A stretch of 64,000 bases of DNA from Phyllobacteriaceae bacterium (GTDB lineage: Bacteria; Pseudomonadota; Alphaproteobacteria; Rhizobiales; Rhizobiaceae): the NCBI GenBank assembly GCA_024742765.1, contig JANSXT010000002.1:124001-188000 (forward strand), written 5' to 3'. Numbering within the stretch: position 1 is the first letter of the stretch; every line of letters begins with the position of its first letter. The notes beneath the pieces were generated by a model. That model did not search any database. It was given only the letters and a program-made list of their open reading frames with translations, and had not been told where the DNA came from. Positions 1-8,378 of this stretch are shown one piece after another. Made by a program: the position numbers and the translations under genes.

Positions 1-57
1 GCAATGAGCGCATTATGGACCGAGCCCGGCGATGCGAGCAGTCGCCGGGATCGCTGG

Positions 58-429
58 TCAGACCAGGGAAGAAGGATATTTAGGCGGAGGCGGATCCAGC
101 GCGTTGGACCGGTCAATCAAAGGCACAACGGGCCAATCAGTCCGCTTGTCATCGGCTTTGGTGTCCGACGACACTGCAAAAGTCGGCTCCATAAGGATAT
201 GAGCGCCGCAATGCATCGAATGAGACGGTGCGCTGGATTGACAGCCGTCGGTCTTTTGACTTTCGGCGGCGTGAGCCGCCAATGGCTCCGAACCCGAGTG
301 ACAGTCGACCGCCGATGTCGTCATTGAGCCCGCATGGGCAAATACACCACCCGACAGCAGCAACATCATAACCGCGAACATGGAAAACCATGTCCCGAAA
401 TGCCCTTTCTGCCGGTACGCAATCTGCAT
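58..429 (-). CDS. Small exported Cys/His-rich hypothetical protein
   Basis: A 123-residue protein with a clear N-terminal hydrophobic segment (about residues 15-32, ending near an Ala-His-Ala cleavage site) that looks like a signal peptide, so it is probably periplasmic. The mature part is rich in His, Cys, Met and Ser, with motifs such as DCHSG, DGCQ and HSMHCG, and ends in a proline-rich tail (DPPPPKYPSSLV). This layout resembles small secreted proteins of the DUF2946 type found near copper or metal resistance genes, which suggests metal binding. That is inference from composition, not a recognised catalytic family. It lies beside a recombinase remnant, so it may belong to a transferred segment continuing left of the window. 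Confidence 0.55.
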   Translation of the reverse strand: MQIAYRQKGHFGTWFSMFAVMMLLLSGGVFAHAGSMTTSAVDCHSGSEPLAAHAAESQKTDGCQSSAPSHSMHCGAHILMEPTFAVSSDTKADDKRTDWPVVPLIDRSNALDPPPPKYPSSLV

Positions 430-558
430 CGAATCGACGAGCCCCTGAGCCGCTTTCGCCGGCGCTCTTAAGCACCGAATGTGACCAAGTCATGCCACCT
501 GACAGCGAAATTGTGGGCACAATTGCTTAAAAGGACTTCCATCTTTCGTGGCTGATCG

Positions 559-672
559 ATGCAACGCGCTGCCACCCGCTCGCGGTTTTCGACGGATCTC
601 CAGAACGATCGGTCTGTTGAGGACCAGCATGCGCTTTGCCGAACCTTTGCGGAGCGAGAGGGGCTGAACCCC
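559..672 (+). pseudogene. Serine recombinase/resolvase N-terminal remnant
   Basis: Translation from the ATG at 559 gives about 38 residues that match the start of large serine recombinases. They include an RFSTDLQNDRSVEDQ stretch containing the expected nucleophilic Ser, then ALCRTFAEREGLNP. In intact family members this is residues 1-40 of a protein of roughly 200-550 residues, and the usual catalytic arginines follow. Here the similarity stops near 672, and the frame continues as unrelated sequence to a stop at 801. The usual Tyr before the SRFS motif is an Arg. This is a dead fragment left by a mobile element or by deletion at the island edge. Identification rests on motif recognition alone. 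Confidence 0.6.
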
Positions 673-909
673 GACCAGGAGCAGGGCGGTTTTCGGTTTT
701 GCGCTGAGCCATTCGCAGCACGACGCTTGGCGCACGCATCCTTGAAAATATGCAGGCTGCTCGGGCAAGTCCTGGCCGCGCAACCAAACGCGCGTCAGTG
801 ACGGCATTTACCACCACCTTGGCGGGCTTTTTGGGCGCTCACAGCCATGTCGCCGCCGTGAATCCAGCTCTGAGCGGCTATCATTTTGCCGCCAAATTCA
901 CATTCCGGC

Positions 910-940
910 TTGACCTATCCCATATTCTATAGAATATATT
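910..940 (+). promoter_or_regulatory. Putative promoter with 16-bp operator palindrome
   Basis: TTGACC at 910-915 is a good -35 box and AATATA/TATATT at 934-940 a plausible -10 box about 18 bp downstream. The perfect palindrome ATATTCTATAGAATAT at 922-937 fills the spacer and -10. The first gene starts at 975 after a strong ribosome binding site (GGGAGGA, 961-967). A dimeric repressor bound here would block RNA polymerase. The FCD-type GntR protein encoded at 7644-8351 is the natural candidate. The promoter call is inference; the palindrome is directly visible. Confidence 0.6.
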
Positions 941-974
941 CAATGACCATTTTGGCTTATGGGAGGAAGAAGCT

Positions 975-2327
975 ATGAGTTCGGAAATTGGTGTTATGGC
1001 TTTGAACAGGAAGCGGCTCGCCGCAATGACGGCCGCCGTCGTGATGATGTCCGCAACGGGGTCGACGGCGCAGGCCGACGAGGGCCTAGGCACGGCCGAA
1101 GACCCAGTCACGGTCCGGATCATTGCCAACGAGGCTTTCGCCAACACGTGGCAGACCACGCTCGTTCCGGAATTCAACAAGGTGTATCCGCACATCGAGG
1201 TCGTGTTCGACGGCGTGCCCTACCCGGACATGCTGGCCAAGATGATGCTCGATGCCACCTCTCCCGATCCCGAATATGACGCCTATCTGATCGACGATCC
1301 GTGGGTGCCGCAGATGGCCGAGGTCGGCGCGCTGATCGATCTGAAGGGCGAGGACATCGCGGCGATCACGGACGACGGCTATGATTGGGACGATTTCAGT
1401 GCTGCCCCTCTTGCGGCCGGCGAATGGCAGGGCGTGCAGTATGCGGTTCCGGTTCGTTCCAACGTGCTTTTGCGCTTTTACAACCGGACGCTTTATGAGC
1501 AGGCCGGCCTTGATGAGCCGACGCCGGAGCAGACCTGGGACGAGTTCTTTGCCGATGCCGAAGCACTGGTTCGCGACACCGACGGCGACGGACAGGACGA
1601 TGTATGGGCGATCAGCACCTATTTCGTCCGCGATTCCCTGACGCCGACGATCTGGCAGTCGATCCTCAACGCCAATGGCGGCAATCTGCTCGACGAAGAG
1701 GGCAAGCCCGCCTTTGCCAACGAGACCGGCGCGGTATCGCTGGAAACGCACAAGCGGCTGCTCGACTATGCTCCGCCCGGCGGCCTTGGCCATGGGTTCT
1801 CGGAATCCCTTCAGGCATTCCGCCAGGGATTGGTCGCCAATCTGTTCAACTGGGGCAGCATCTACAAGGCGACGGCGGTGGATTCCGCATCGACAACCCT
1901 GACACCGGACGAAGTCGGCATTCAGGTGCTGCCGGTCGGCACCGAAAATGCCGGCACGCATCGCGGGATCTGGATCGCCGGCATCAGCAGCAAGACCGAC
2001 CGGCAGGAAGCCTCGTGGGCCTTTTTGCAATGGTTGACGTCAAGGGAAGGTGAGGCAATCAACGCCGCGCTGGTCGGCTCGTTCCCGGCGCGCCTGTCCA
2101 CGCTTGAGAGCGAACCCGCCGAGCCGTGGCTGGCTCCGGTTTATGAGACCCTCAAGCATGCCTATGCCGTGGCCGGGGAGGGTGGCATGTGGCGCATCCG
2201 CAGCCCGCGTTCCGATGCTGCCCAACAGATCCTTGCAGACGAGGTCGCACGCGGCTTGGCCGGCCAAGTCGAAGCGGAAGAAGCGCTGGGGATCGCCGCC
2301 GAGAAGGTCGAACGCGCCCTGCGCTAG
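975..2327 (+). CDS. ABC transporter extracellular sugar-binding protein (family 1)
   Basis: A 450-residue periplasmic solute-binding protein of the extracellular solute-binding family 1 (sugar or polyol type). The first 34 residues form a signal peptide with basic NRKRLAAM, a hydrophobic stretch and a TAQA cleavage site. The mature part starts with the usual beta strand (PVTVRIIANEAF) and later carries EAGLDEPTPEQTWDEF and GEAINAALVGSFPARLSTL, typical of this fold. The ATG at 975 follows GGGAGGA by seven bases; an in-frame ATG at 996 is possible but has no such site. It is the first gene of the operon and is separated from the second by a strong hairpin. Its permeases and ATPase are encoded at 5825-7602 and 8379-9452. 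The substrate is unknown, but the neighbouring dehydratase and dehydrogenase suggest a sugar acid or sugar. Confidence 0.9.
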   Translation: MSSEIGVMALNRKRLAAMTAAVVMMSATGSTAQADEGLGTAEDPVTVRIIANEAFANTWQTTLVPEFNKVYPHIEVVFDGVPYPDMLAKMMLDATSPDPEYDAYLIDDPWVPQMAEVGALIDLKGEDIAAITDDGYDWDDFSAAPLAAGEWQGVQYAVPVRSNVLLRFYNRTLYEQAGLDEPTPEQTWDEFFADAEALVRDTDGDGQDDVWAISTYFVRDSLTPTIWQSILNANGGNLLDEEGKPAFANETGAVSLETHKRLLDYAPPGGLGHGFSESLQAFRQGLVANLFNWGSIYKATAVDSASTTLTPDEVGIQVLPVGTENAGTHRGIWIAGISSKTDRQEASWAFLQWLTSREGEAINAALVGSFPARLSTLESEPAEPWLAPVYETLKHAYAVAGEGGMWRIRSPRSDAAQQILADEVARGLAGQVEAEEALGIAAEKVERALR

Positions 2328-2337
2328 CCCCCGGGAT

Positions 2338-2373
2338 CGGGAGCCGGATGCGGGCGCCTGCGTCCGGCTCCCG
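2338..2373 (+). terminator. Strong intergenic hairpin after binding-protein gene
   Basis: A nearly perfect 34-36 bp inverted repeat begins 10 bases after the stop codon. Its arms are GGGAGCCGGA and TCCGGCTCCC, and the inner part pairs through G-U wobbles. There is no T-tract, so it is more likely an mRNA-stabilising or attenuating hairpin than a full terminator. Such hairpins after binding-protein genes often keep that protein more abundant than the downstream products. Confidence 0.55.
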
Positions 2374-2489
2374 CGCTGGCCGAAAGCGTTGCTCAGCCCA
2401 GCCGTTCCGGCCCGCCGGCACGACCCCGAACGTCACCCCTTCAAGCCATATCGGGGCGCCTGCCGCGCCCATCACTGAACGGAATTCCC

Positions 2490-3716
2490 ATGCCGACCAA
2501 AGCCATCGTCAGCGACGTCAAAACTCTGTCCTGCAGCAATTCGTGGCGCAACTATCACTTTCTCAAGATTACCACCGAGGACGGGATCGTCGGCTGGAGC
2601 GAGTATGACGAGAACTTCGGATCGCCGGGCGTTTCAGCCGTCATCAACGAACTGTTGCATCGCCTCATCGGACAAAGCGCCCACCTGCATGAGCATGTGC
2701 GCGAGGATCTGCGCAATGTTACAAGGCCCGGTTCGGGCGGCGTGGTCGGCCAGGCTCTTGGCGCAATCGAAAACGCGCTGCTCGATGTCAAGGCAAAGGC
2801 GCTGGACGTGCCCTGTCATGTCCTTCTTGGCGGCAAGGTCCGCGACACGATCCGGGTCTACTGGTCGCACTGCGTTTCATACCGAACCCGCACGGAGCAC
2901 TTTTCGCCGGGCATTGTGGATGAAAGCGGCGTCCGGCAGATCGCCCGCGAAGTGGGTGACCGTGGTTTCTCGGCGCTCAAGACCAACATCTTCCATTACG
3001 ACGATGCCGGGCGGGTCGAGGGCTGGTCTCCGGGCTTCAGCCGTCCGCATGAACCGGCTCGGAACGTCGAGCGCCGTACGCGAAAAGACCTGCGCAAGCA
3101 TTTGCAGATCATGCGTGAGGAAGCCGGTCCCGACATGGACATCCTGCTCGATCTGAATTTCAACGCCCGGACCGAAGGCTTCGTCAGCATCTTGCGCGAA
3201 GTTGAGGACCTCGACCTCTTCTGGGTCGAAATCGACACGCTCGATCCCAAGGCCTTGGCCTATATCCGCTCGCAAAGCCGTCATCCGATCTCCTCATGCG
3301 AGACCCTGATCGGCCTGCAGCAGTTCCTGCCTTTTTTCCGGGAACAGGCTGTCGATGTCGCCATCATCGACACGCCATGGAATGGCGTCTGGCAATCGCT
3401 CAAGATCGCCGCCGCGGCCGAAGCGCACGACGTCAATGTCGCCAGCCACAATTTTTATGGCCATTTGTGTACGATGATGAATGCGCATTTCAGCGCCGTG
3501 GTGCCCAATATGCGGATCATGGAAACCGACATCGACCGCATTGCCTGGGATAGCGAGATTTTCACGCATGAGCCGCAGATCGAGAACGGCCATCTGGTGG
3601 TGCCAGATCGCCCCGGCTGGGGGACCGAGCCGATCGAAGAGGCACTGGCGCAATACCCGCCGCGACCCGATGTGGGCATGACTAGGCGCACGGCCACGCC
3701 GCGCCTTGCGCTCTGA
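2490..3716 (+). CDS. Mandelate racemase/muconate lactonizing enzyme family dehydratase
   Basis: A 408-residue enolase-superfamily enzyme, the usual length for acid-sugar dehydratases and cycloisomerases. The three metal ligands are visible as Asp221 (ILLDLNFN), Glu247 (FWVEID) and Glu271 (SSCETL). A Lys at about 164 (ALKTNIF) sits where a catalytic base is expected, and His320 (VASHNFYGHL) is the likely general acid/base. The N-terminal capping domain spans about residues 1-125. Members abstract the proton next to a carboxylate and eliminate water, or isomerise a lactone. Lying between a sugar-binding protein and a sugar dehydrogenase, this one probably dehydrates an aldonate or similar acid. 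The exact substrate cannot be read from the sequence. Confidence 0.88.
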   Translation: MPTKAIVSDVKTLSCSNSWRNYHFLKITTEDGIVGWSEYDENFGSPGVSAVINELLHRLIGQSAHLHEHVREDLRNVTRPGSGGVVGQALGAIENALLDVKAKALDVPCHVLLGGKVRDTIRVYWSHCVSYRTRTEHFSPGIVDESGVRQIAREVGDRGFSALKTNIFHYDDAGRVEGWSPGFSRPHEPARNVERRTRKDLRKHLQIMREEAGPDMDILLDLNFNARTEGFVSILREVEDLDLFWVEIDTLDPKALAYIRSQSRHPISSCETLIGLQQFLPFFREQAVDVAIIDTPWNGVWQSLKIAAAAEAHDVNVASHNFYGHLCTMMNAHFSAVVPNMRIMETDIDRIAWDSEIFTHEPQIENGHLVVPDRPGWGTEPIEEALAQYPPRPDVGMTRRTATPRLAL

Positions 3717-3746
3717 TCGCGCTGCACCGGTATTTGGGAGGCACAC

Positions 3747-5354
3747 TTGGCCGCCAGGAACGATCCCGTCGATGTGGTCATCATCGGAGCCGGCGCTTCC
3801 GGTGCTGCTGTCGCTTGGGCATTGGCCGAAACACGCATGCGCATCGTCTGCCTCGAACAGGGCGGTTGGCCCAATCCTGCCCGGTTTCCCAGCGCGGGTA
3901 TGGACTGGGAAGCACAAACGTTGGGCGACTACGCCATCAGTCCGAACCGTCGCGCCCTGCCCGAGGACTACCCGGTCAATGACGACGACTCGCCGATCAA
4001 GATCGCCAACTTCAATGGCGTGGGCGGTGGCACAGTGTTCTACGCAGCGCATTTCCCGCGCCTGCATCCCTCCGATTTTCGCGTGCGCAGTCTCGACGGC
4101 GTTGCCGACGACTGGCCGCTGGACTACCGCACCCTTGAGCCGTTCTATGCGCTCAACGACCGGATGATGGGCATTGCCGCGCTGGCCGGGGATCCGGCCT
4201 ATCCGGACAAGGAGGCGGTGATGCCGCCCATTCCGCTCGGGCGGAGCGGCGAAAGGATCGGCCGCGCGATGAACGCCCTGGGCTGGCACTGGTGGCCGTC
4301 CGACGCCGCAATCGCGACCCGCGAATATGAAGGGCGCGCGCCCTGCATCAATCTGGGCCAGTGCGGCTCTGGCTGCGCTCAGGGCGCCAAGGCGAGCACC
4401 GACGTCACCTACTGGCCCCAAGCCATCCGGTCACGGATCGAGCTGCGCACCCGGTGCCGCGTCAGCCGCATCGAGACCGGTGATCGGGACATGGCGACCG
4501 GCGTCCACTATGTCGATGAAGATGGTCAGGAACGTTTTCAGCCCTGCGAGATCGTGATCATGGCCTGCAACGGCGTGGGAACGCCCCGCATCCTGCTCAA
4601 CTCAGCATCGGGCCGGTTTCCGAACGGCTTGGCCAACTCCAGCGGACTTGTGGGCAAGAACCTGATGCTTCACCCCTATGCGCAAATCCGTGGCCATTTC
4701 GACGATCCGCTTGATGGCCATCGGGGGCCGCCGATCTGCGCCTGGAGCATGGAGTTTTACGAAACCGACCCTGCACGCGACTTTGTGCGCGGCTATTGCT
4801 TTCAGTTCTCCCGCGGGATGGGTCCGGCGCGGACCGCCATCAACGGCATGGCGGACGGACTTCTGCCATGGGGCGAAGGACATCATGATGCGTTCCGACG
4901 CCTGTTCGAACACAGCGCCGGGATGGCCTCGATCTGCGAGGACCTGCCCGAAGAGTCCAATCGCGTCACGCTTGACCCCGACCTGACCGATCAGGACGGC
5001 GTCCCGGCACCCAGGATCACCTATCGTCTGTCGGACAACACCAGAAAGATGCTCGACCATTCCATCGCACGCGGCACCGACATCCTGAAGGCGGCAGGCG
5101 CGCGGGACATCACCGTGAAGTCACCGCTCCCCTATGCCGGATGGCATCTGTTGGGGACCGCGCGCATGGGCACCGACCCGGATCGATCCGTGGTCAACGC
5201 ATGGGGCCGCAGTCACGATGTGAAGAACCTGTTCATCGTCGATGGCAGCATCTTCGTCACATCCGGCGGCGTTAATCCGACGTCGACGATCCAGGCGCTG
5301 GCCCTCTACATCGCCGGCCAGATCAAGAACCGCATCTATGACCTGTTCGATTGA
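3747..5354 (+). CDS. GMC-type FAD sugar/alcohol dehydrogenase
   Basis: A 535-residue glucose-methanol-choline oxidoreductase. Residues 9-14 form the FAD-binding GAGASG motif (VDVVIIGAGASG), followed by an acidic residue binding the ADP ribose (VCLEQGG). The C-terminal domain has HLLGTARMG and DGSIFVTSGGVNPTSTIQAL, carrying the catalytic His and Asn positions. The start is TTG at 3747, chosen because GGGAGG (3736-3741) is ideally placed and the frame begins right before the FAD motif. It is most like the flavoprotein subunit of gluconate 2-dehydrogenase, and a subunit-3-like gene follows after 7 bases. No Tat or Sec signal is seen, so it may act in the cytoplasm or ride with its partner. Confidence 0.88.
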   Translation: MAARNDPVDVVIIGAGASGAAVAWALAETRMRIVCLEQGGWPNPARFPSAGMDWEAQTLGDYAISPNRRALPEDYPVNDDDSPIKIANFNGVGGGTVFYAAHFPRLHPSDFRVRSLDGVADDWPLDYRTLEPFYALNDRMMGIAALAGDPAYPDKEAVMPPIPLGRSGERIGRAMNALGWHWWPSDAAIATREYEGRAPCINLGQCGSGCAQGAKASTDVTYWPQAIRSRIELRTRCRVSRIETGDRDMATGVHYVDEDGQERFQPCEIVIMACNGVGTPRILLNSASGRFPNGLANSSGLVGKNLMLHPYAQIRGHFDDPLDGHRGPPICAWSMEFYETDPARDFVRGYCFQFSRGMGPARTAINGMADGLLPWGEGHHDAFRRLFEHSAGMASICEDLPEESNRVTLDPDLTDQDGVPAPRITYRLSDNTRKMLDHSIARGTDILKAAGARDITVKSPLPYAGWHLLGTARMGTDPDRSVVNAWGRSHDVKNLFIVDGSIFVTSGGVNPTSTIQALALYIAGQIKNRIYDLFD

Positions 5355-5361
5355 GACCGAG

Positions 5362-5811
5362 ATGAGCGAAACCAAAATCATAGCTGACGCCGAGTTGGAC
5401 ACGCTGCGCTGCCTTGCCGGACACTTGATCCCGGCATCGCCGCGCCACGGCGTTCCGGGCGCGGACGATCCGGCCATATTTGCCGACATTGCCGGTTCGA
5501 TGGACCGGGATGCTTCGGCGGTGCGCGAGGCGCTTGTCGTCATCGACGGCCTGGCGGGCGGACGCCTCACGCAAGCCGATCCGGTCCGGCAGGCGCAAGC
5601 CATCGCGCGCTTCAGGGACGCACACCCGGCGCTGGCGGCCGTCATCGAATCCGTGGTTGCGCGCTGCTACTATCGCGACGCCCGCGTGCTCGCCTCCCTC
5701 GGCGTGGAGCCGCGCCCACCATTCCCCGAGGGCTACACCGTCGAACAGGGCGACTGGTCGCTGCTCGATCCGGTTCGCGCCCGCGGCCCGATCTACCGCG
5801 ATGCCGGGTAG
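5362..5811 (+). CDS. Gluconate 2-dehydrogenase subunit 3 family protein
   Basis: A 149-residue protein of the gluconate-2-dehydrogenase subunit 3 family, the small partner of membrane or periplasmic GMC dehydrogenases. The conserved start of the domain is visible: LDTLRCLAGHLIPASP near residues 12-27, then GADDPAIFADI. The C-terminal part (CYYRDARVLASLG and GYTVEQGDWSLLDPVRARGP) matches the usual tail that contacts the flavoprotein. Family members commonly carry a Tat signal; this one starts directly with the domain (MSETKIIADAELD). The ATG at 5362 is 7 bases after the GMC stop, so the two are surely co-expressed. The cytochrome c subunit normally completing the complex is not in this operon. 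Confidence 0.82.
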   Translation: MSETKIIADAELDTLRCLAGHLIPASPRHGVPGADDPAIFADIAGSMDRDASAVREALVVIDGLAGGRLTQADPVRQAQAIARFRDAHPALAAVIESVVARCYYRDARVLASLGVEPRPPFPEGYTVEQGDWSLLDPVRARGPIYRDAG

Positions 5812-5824
5812 GGGAGAACGAACC

Positions 5825-6751
5825 ATGACAGCAACCGACATGACCGGGCTGGCCGGCCGGGGCGAAAGACGCAGGGGCCGTCTGAAGGATCTGATCACCC
5901 GCTGGTCGTTCATGGCGCCATCGATCGTGCTGATGATCCTGCTTCTCGCCTATCCGATCTTCTACACGATCGAGATCAGCCTGACCCGTTTCGACATCGC
6001 CACCTTCAGCGCCGGCGCATGGGTGGGCCTGGACAATTACCGGGAGGTGATGGCGGACTACCGGTTCTGGGATTCGCTTTGGGTCACGCTGATTTACCTC
6101 GTCATTGCGCTGCCTTTGCAGGTGGCGCTCGGGTTCGGCATCGCGTTCCTCATCAATGCCGAATGGGCCGGACGCGGCTTCATCCGCGCTTTGTTCATCA
6201 TTCCGATGGTCGTTGCACCGGTGGTCGCCGGCGGCATCTGGCGGATGATGCTTGATCCCCTGTGGGGTATCGTCAACCACTGGCTCGGCTTCATCGGGAT
6301 CGGGCCGCTCGACTGGTTCGGCGATCCCGCGCTGGCCATGGCTACCATCATCATCATCGATACCTGGCGCTGGACGCCCTTCATCGTGCTGATCGCCACC
6401 GCCGCGCTTCTGGCGCTGCCAAAGGACGTGTTCGAAGCCGCGAAGATCGATGGCGCCAACTGGTGGTCGACGCTCTGGTCGGTTGCGATACCGCTGCTGG
6501 TTCCGGTGATCGCGGCGACCTTCGTCATCCGCTGGCTCGGCGCGGTCAAGATGTTCGATATCGTCCTTGCCTCGACCTATGGCGGACCGGGCAAGGCAAC
6601 AAATGTGATCAACCTTTTCATCTACGAGGAGGCGTTCCGGTCCCTGCGTTTTGCCGAGTCGGCCGCCATGGCGGTCATCGTGCTTGTCCTGACCATGGTC
6701 CTGACAGCGCTGTTCCTGCGCGGCACCCGAGCACTGGAGGACCGGTATTGA
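5825..6751 (+). CDS. ABC sugar transporter permease (MalF-like)
   Basis: A 308-residue inner-membrane permease of the binding-protein-dependent carbohydrate family, with six predicted transmembrane segments starting near residue 30 (FMAPSIVLMILLLAYPIFY). The EAA loop contacting the ATPase is clear near residue 205: EAAKIDGANWWSTLWSVAIP. The ATG at 5825 follows a GGGGAG site and lies 14 bases after the previous stop. Its stop overlaps the start of the second permease. It forms the translocation pore with the next gene product, fed by the binding protein at 975-2327. Confidence 0.92.
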   Translation: MTATDMTGLAGRGERRRGRLKDLITRWSFMAPSIVLMILLLAYPIFYTIEISLTRFDIATFSAGAWVGLDNYREVMADYRFWDSLWVTLIYLVIALPLQVALGFGIAFLINAEWAGRGFIRALFIIPMVVAPVVAGGIWRMMLDPLWGIVNHWLGFIGIGPLDWFGDPALAMATIIIIDTWRWTPFIVLIATAALLALPKDVFEAAKIDGANWWSTLWSVAIPLLVPVIAATFVIRWLGAVKMFDIVLASTYGGPGKATNVINLFIYEEAFRSLRFAESAAMAVIVLVLTMVLTALFLRGTRALEDRY

Positions 6752-7602
6752 GCATAGCCATGAGCCAGGCACGCAAACGCCGTCCGATCGGCCAAACGCT
6801 CCGCATTGTGGGCGGCGTGATGGTCAGCATCATCTTCCTGTTTCCAGTCTATTGGATGGTCCTGACATCGTTCAAACAGCAGGTCGACATCTTCACCAGC
6901 CCGCCGACCTTTTGGTTCGAACCCACCATCGCGGCCTATGCCGAATATATGACACGCGCCGATATCCTTCCGCGCCTGATCAACACCGTGGTCGTGGCAA
7001 CGCTGTCTGCCCTTTTCTCCATTATCGTGGGAACGATGGCCGGCTACGCGCTCGCCCGCATCCAAATCAGGGGCGCGGCGACATTCGGCGCGCTGATCCT
7101 TTTGTCGCGCGGTGTTCCGCCGATAGCGCTCGCGGTGCCGATGTTCCTGGTCGCCCGGAACTTGGGACTGACCGACCAGCACATCACCCTGATCCTGGCC
7201 TATTCGACCTTCCTGGTTCCTTATGTGATGTGGCTGATGCGCAGCTTCTTCCTTTCGCTGCCCAGGGAATTGGAAGAATCGGCGATGATCGACGGTTGTT
7301 CGCGCTACGGCGCCTTCTTCAAGATCATCCTGCCGATATCGCTGCCGGGCCTTCTTTCGACGCTGATCTTCAGCATGATCCTGGCGTGGGAAGAGCTTTT
7401 GTTCGCGCTGGTCCTGACCAACCGGAACGCCTCGACGATACCCGTCGCCATTGCCGGCATCGCCGGCGATACGGTCAATGGCGCCAACTGGGCCGCGCTG
7501 ACCGCCGTCGGAACGATCACGGTGGTCCCGGTCGTCATCTTTGCGCTTCTGGTCCAAAAGTGGCTGATTAAGGGCTTGGCGGACGGAGCGACCAAGGGAT
7601 AG
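6748..7602 (+). CDS. ABC sugar transporter permease (MalG-like)
   Basis: The second permease of the importer, 284 residues with six hydrophobic segments. The first (VMVSIIFLFPVYWMVLTSF) is typical of the MalG side. The EAA motif is EESAMIDGCSRYGAFFKIIL, and the C-terminus LIKGLADGATKG matches the family ending. A TTG at 6748 is chosen as start: GGAGG at 6736-6740 lies 7 bases upstream and the codon overlaps the preceding stop (TTGA). The alternative ATG at 6760 is 19 bases from that site. Overlap implies translational coupling and equal amounts of the two permeases. Confidence 0.92.
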   Translation: MSIAMSQARKRRPIGQTLRIVGGVMVSIIFLFPVYWMVLTSFKQQVDIFTSPPTFWFEPTIAAYAEYMTRADILPRLINTVVVATLSALFSIIVGTMAGYALARIQIRGAATFGALILLSRGVPPIALAVPMFLVARNLGLTDQHITLILAYSTFLVPYVMWLMRSFFLSLPRELEESAMIDGCSRYGAFFKIILPISLPGLLSTLIFSMILAWEELLFALVLTNRNASTIPVAIAGIAGDTVNGANWAALTAVGTITVVPVVIFALLVQKWLIKGLADGATKG

Positions 7603-7643
7603 GTCGCCCGACCGCTTCCCAACCGCACAATCGGATCACACCC

Positions 7644-8351
7644 ATGGAAAAGCCAGAACCGTTCATCACCAAAACCGAAATGGCGCGCCGGCACATTCAA
7701 TCGATGATTCTGGGCGGTGCCGTCGGACCTGGAGACAGGATCACGACGCGTGAGGTCTCCAACGCCCTGGGCATCAGCGAGACGCCGATACGCGAGGCGA
7801 TCCGCAGTCTTGCCTCGGAAGGGTGGCTGAATGTGCAGAGCCATATCGGCGCCGTCGTGCAGGGGCTGCGGATCGAACAGATCAGGGAGATCAGTGCGTT
7901 GCGCGGGTCGATCTGCGGTCTTGCCATCGAACTGGGGGCGCCGAACTTCACCAAGGCGCGGCTGGCCGAGATCGACAAGAACATTTCCGACTATGGCGCG
8001 GCGCTCGAGGCAAGGGACTATCGGCGCGTCCTGGAAACCAACTATGATTTTCATCTGCTCTTGTGTGACAATCCGCAGTCTCCATGGTGCCGTCGGCTGT
8101 TGGAGAACATGCACGGGTTGATGTCGGCCCAGCGTCACGGCATCGCGCCCAATCAGTTGCGCCTGAACGAAGCCCTGGAAGAACACAAACGCATCCGCGA
8201 CATGTTGCGCGCAGCGAACTTCGCCGGCGCCGCCGACATGGTCAAACAACATGAAAAGAACACGGGCGATTTCCTGATCGAGATGATCCGCGAACGATCC
8301 GAGGCCAACGGCCCCGGTGCGCCCGACACCGTATCGGCGGCCGAGGGCTGA
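7644..8351 (+). CDS. GntR family transcriptional regulator (FCD type)
   Basis: A 235-residue regulator. The N-terminal winged helix-turn-helix is clear (GDRITTREVSNALGISETPI, then REAIRSLASEGWLNV). The helical C-terminal domain of the FCD type has NYDFHLLLC near 135-143 and EEHKRIRDML near 185, positions that usually supply metal-binding Asp/His and effector contacts. It sits inside the operon between the permease and ATPase genes. It most likely senses the substrate or an intermediate and represses the operon through the palindrome at 922-937. That link is inferred from position only. Confidence 0.88.
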   Translation: MEKPEPFITKTEMARRHIQSMILGGAVGPGDRITTREVSNALGISETPIREAIRSLASEGWLNVQSHIGAVVQGLRIEQIREISALRGSICGLAIELGAPNFTKARLAEIDKNISDYGAALEARDYRRVLETNYDFHLLLCDNPQSPWCRRLLENMHGLMSAQRHGIAPNQLRLNEALEEHKRIRDMLRAANFAGAADMVKQHEKNTGDFLIEMIRERSEANGPGAPDTVSAAEG

Positions 8352-8378
8352 CCGGCCGTCACGTTGGGAGGATAAAAG

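Larger units (their letters stand above)
430..974. other. 545-bp region without an intact gene
   Basis: No open frame here looks like a complete protein gene. It holds a truncated serine-recombinase start at 559-672, then about 200 bases with no recognisable coding content on either strand, and the promoter and operator of the downstream operon at 910-940. It reads as a mobile-element scar joined to the operon's regulatory region. Confidence 0.6.

Noticed and set aside
673-900. Second mobile-element fragment after the recombinase remnant
   Set aside because: All six frames were read. Nothing matched a transposase or recombinase well enough to name.
3294-4421. Long - strand open frame opposite the dehydratase and GMC genes
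   Set aside because: No family motif, no ribosome site, and it spans the boundary of two clear + strand genes. Typical high-GC shadow.
5642-6772. 376-codon - strand frame opposite the first ABC permease
   Set aside because: Its sequence is a run of Asp/His/Arg-rich residues mirroring membrane-segment codons; no domain is recognisable.
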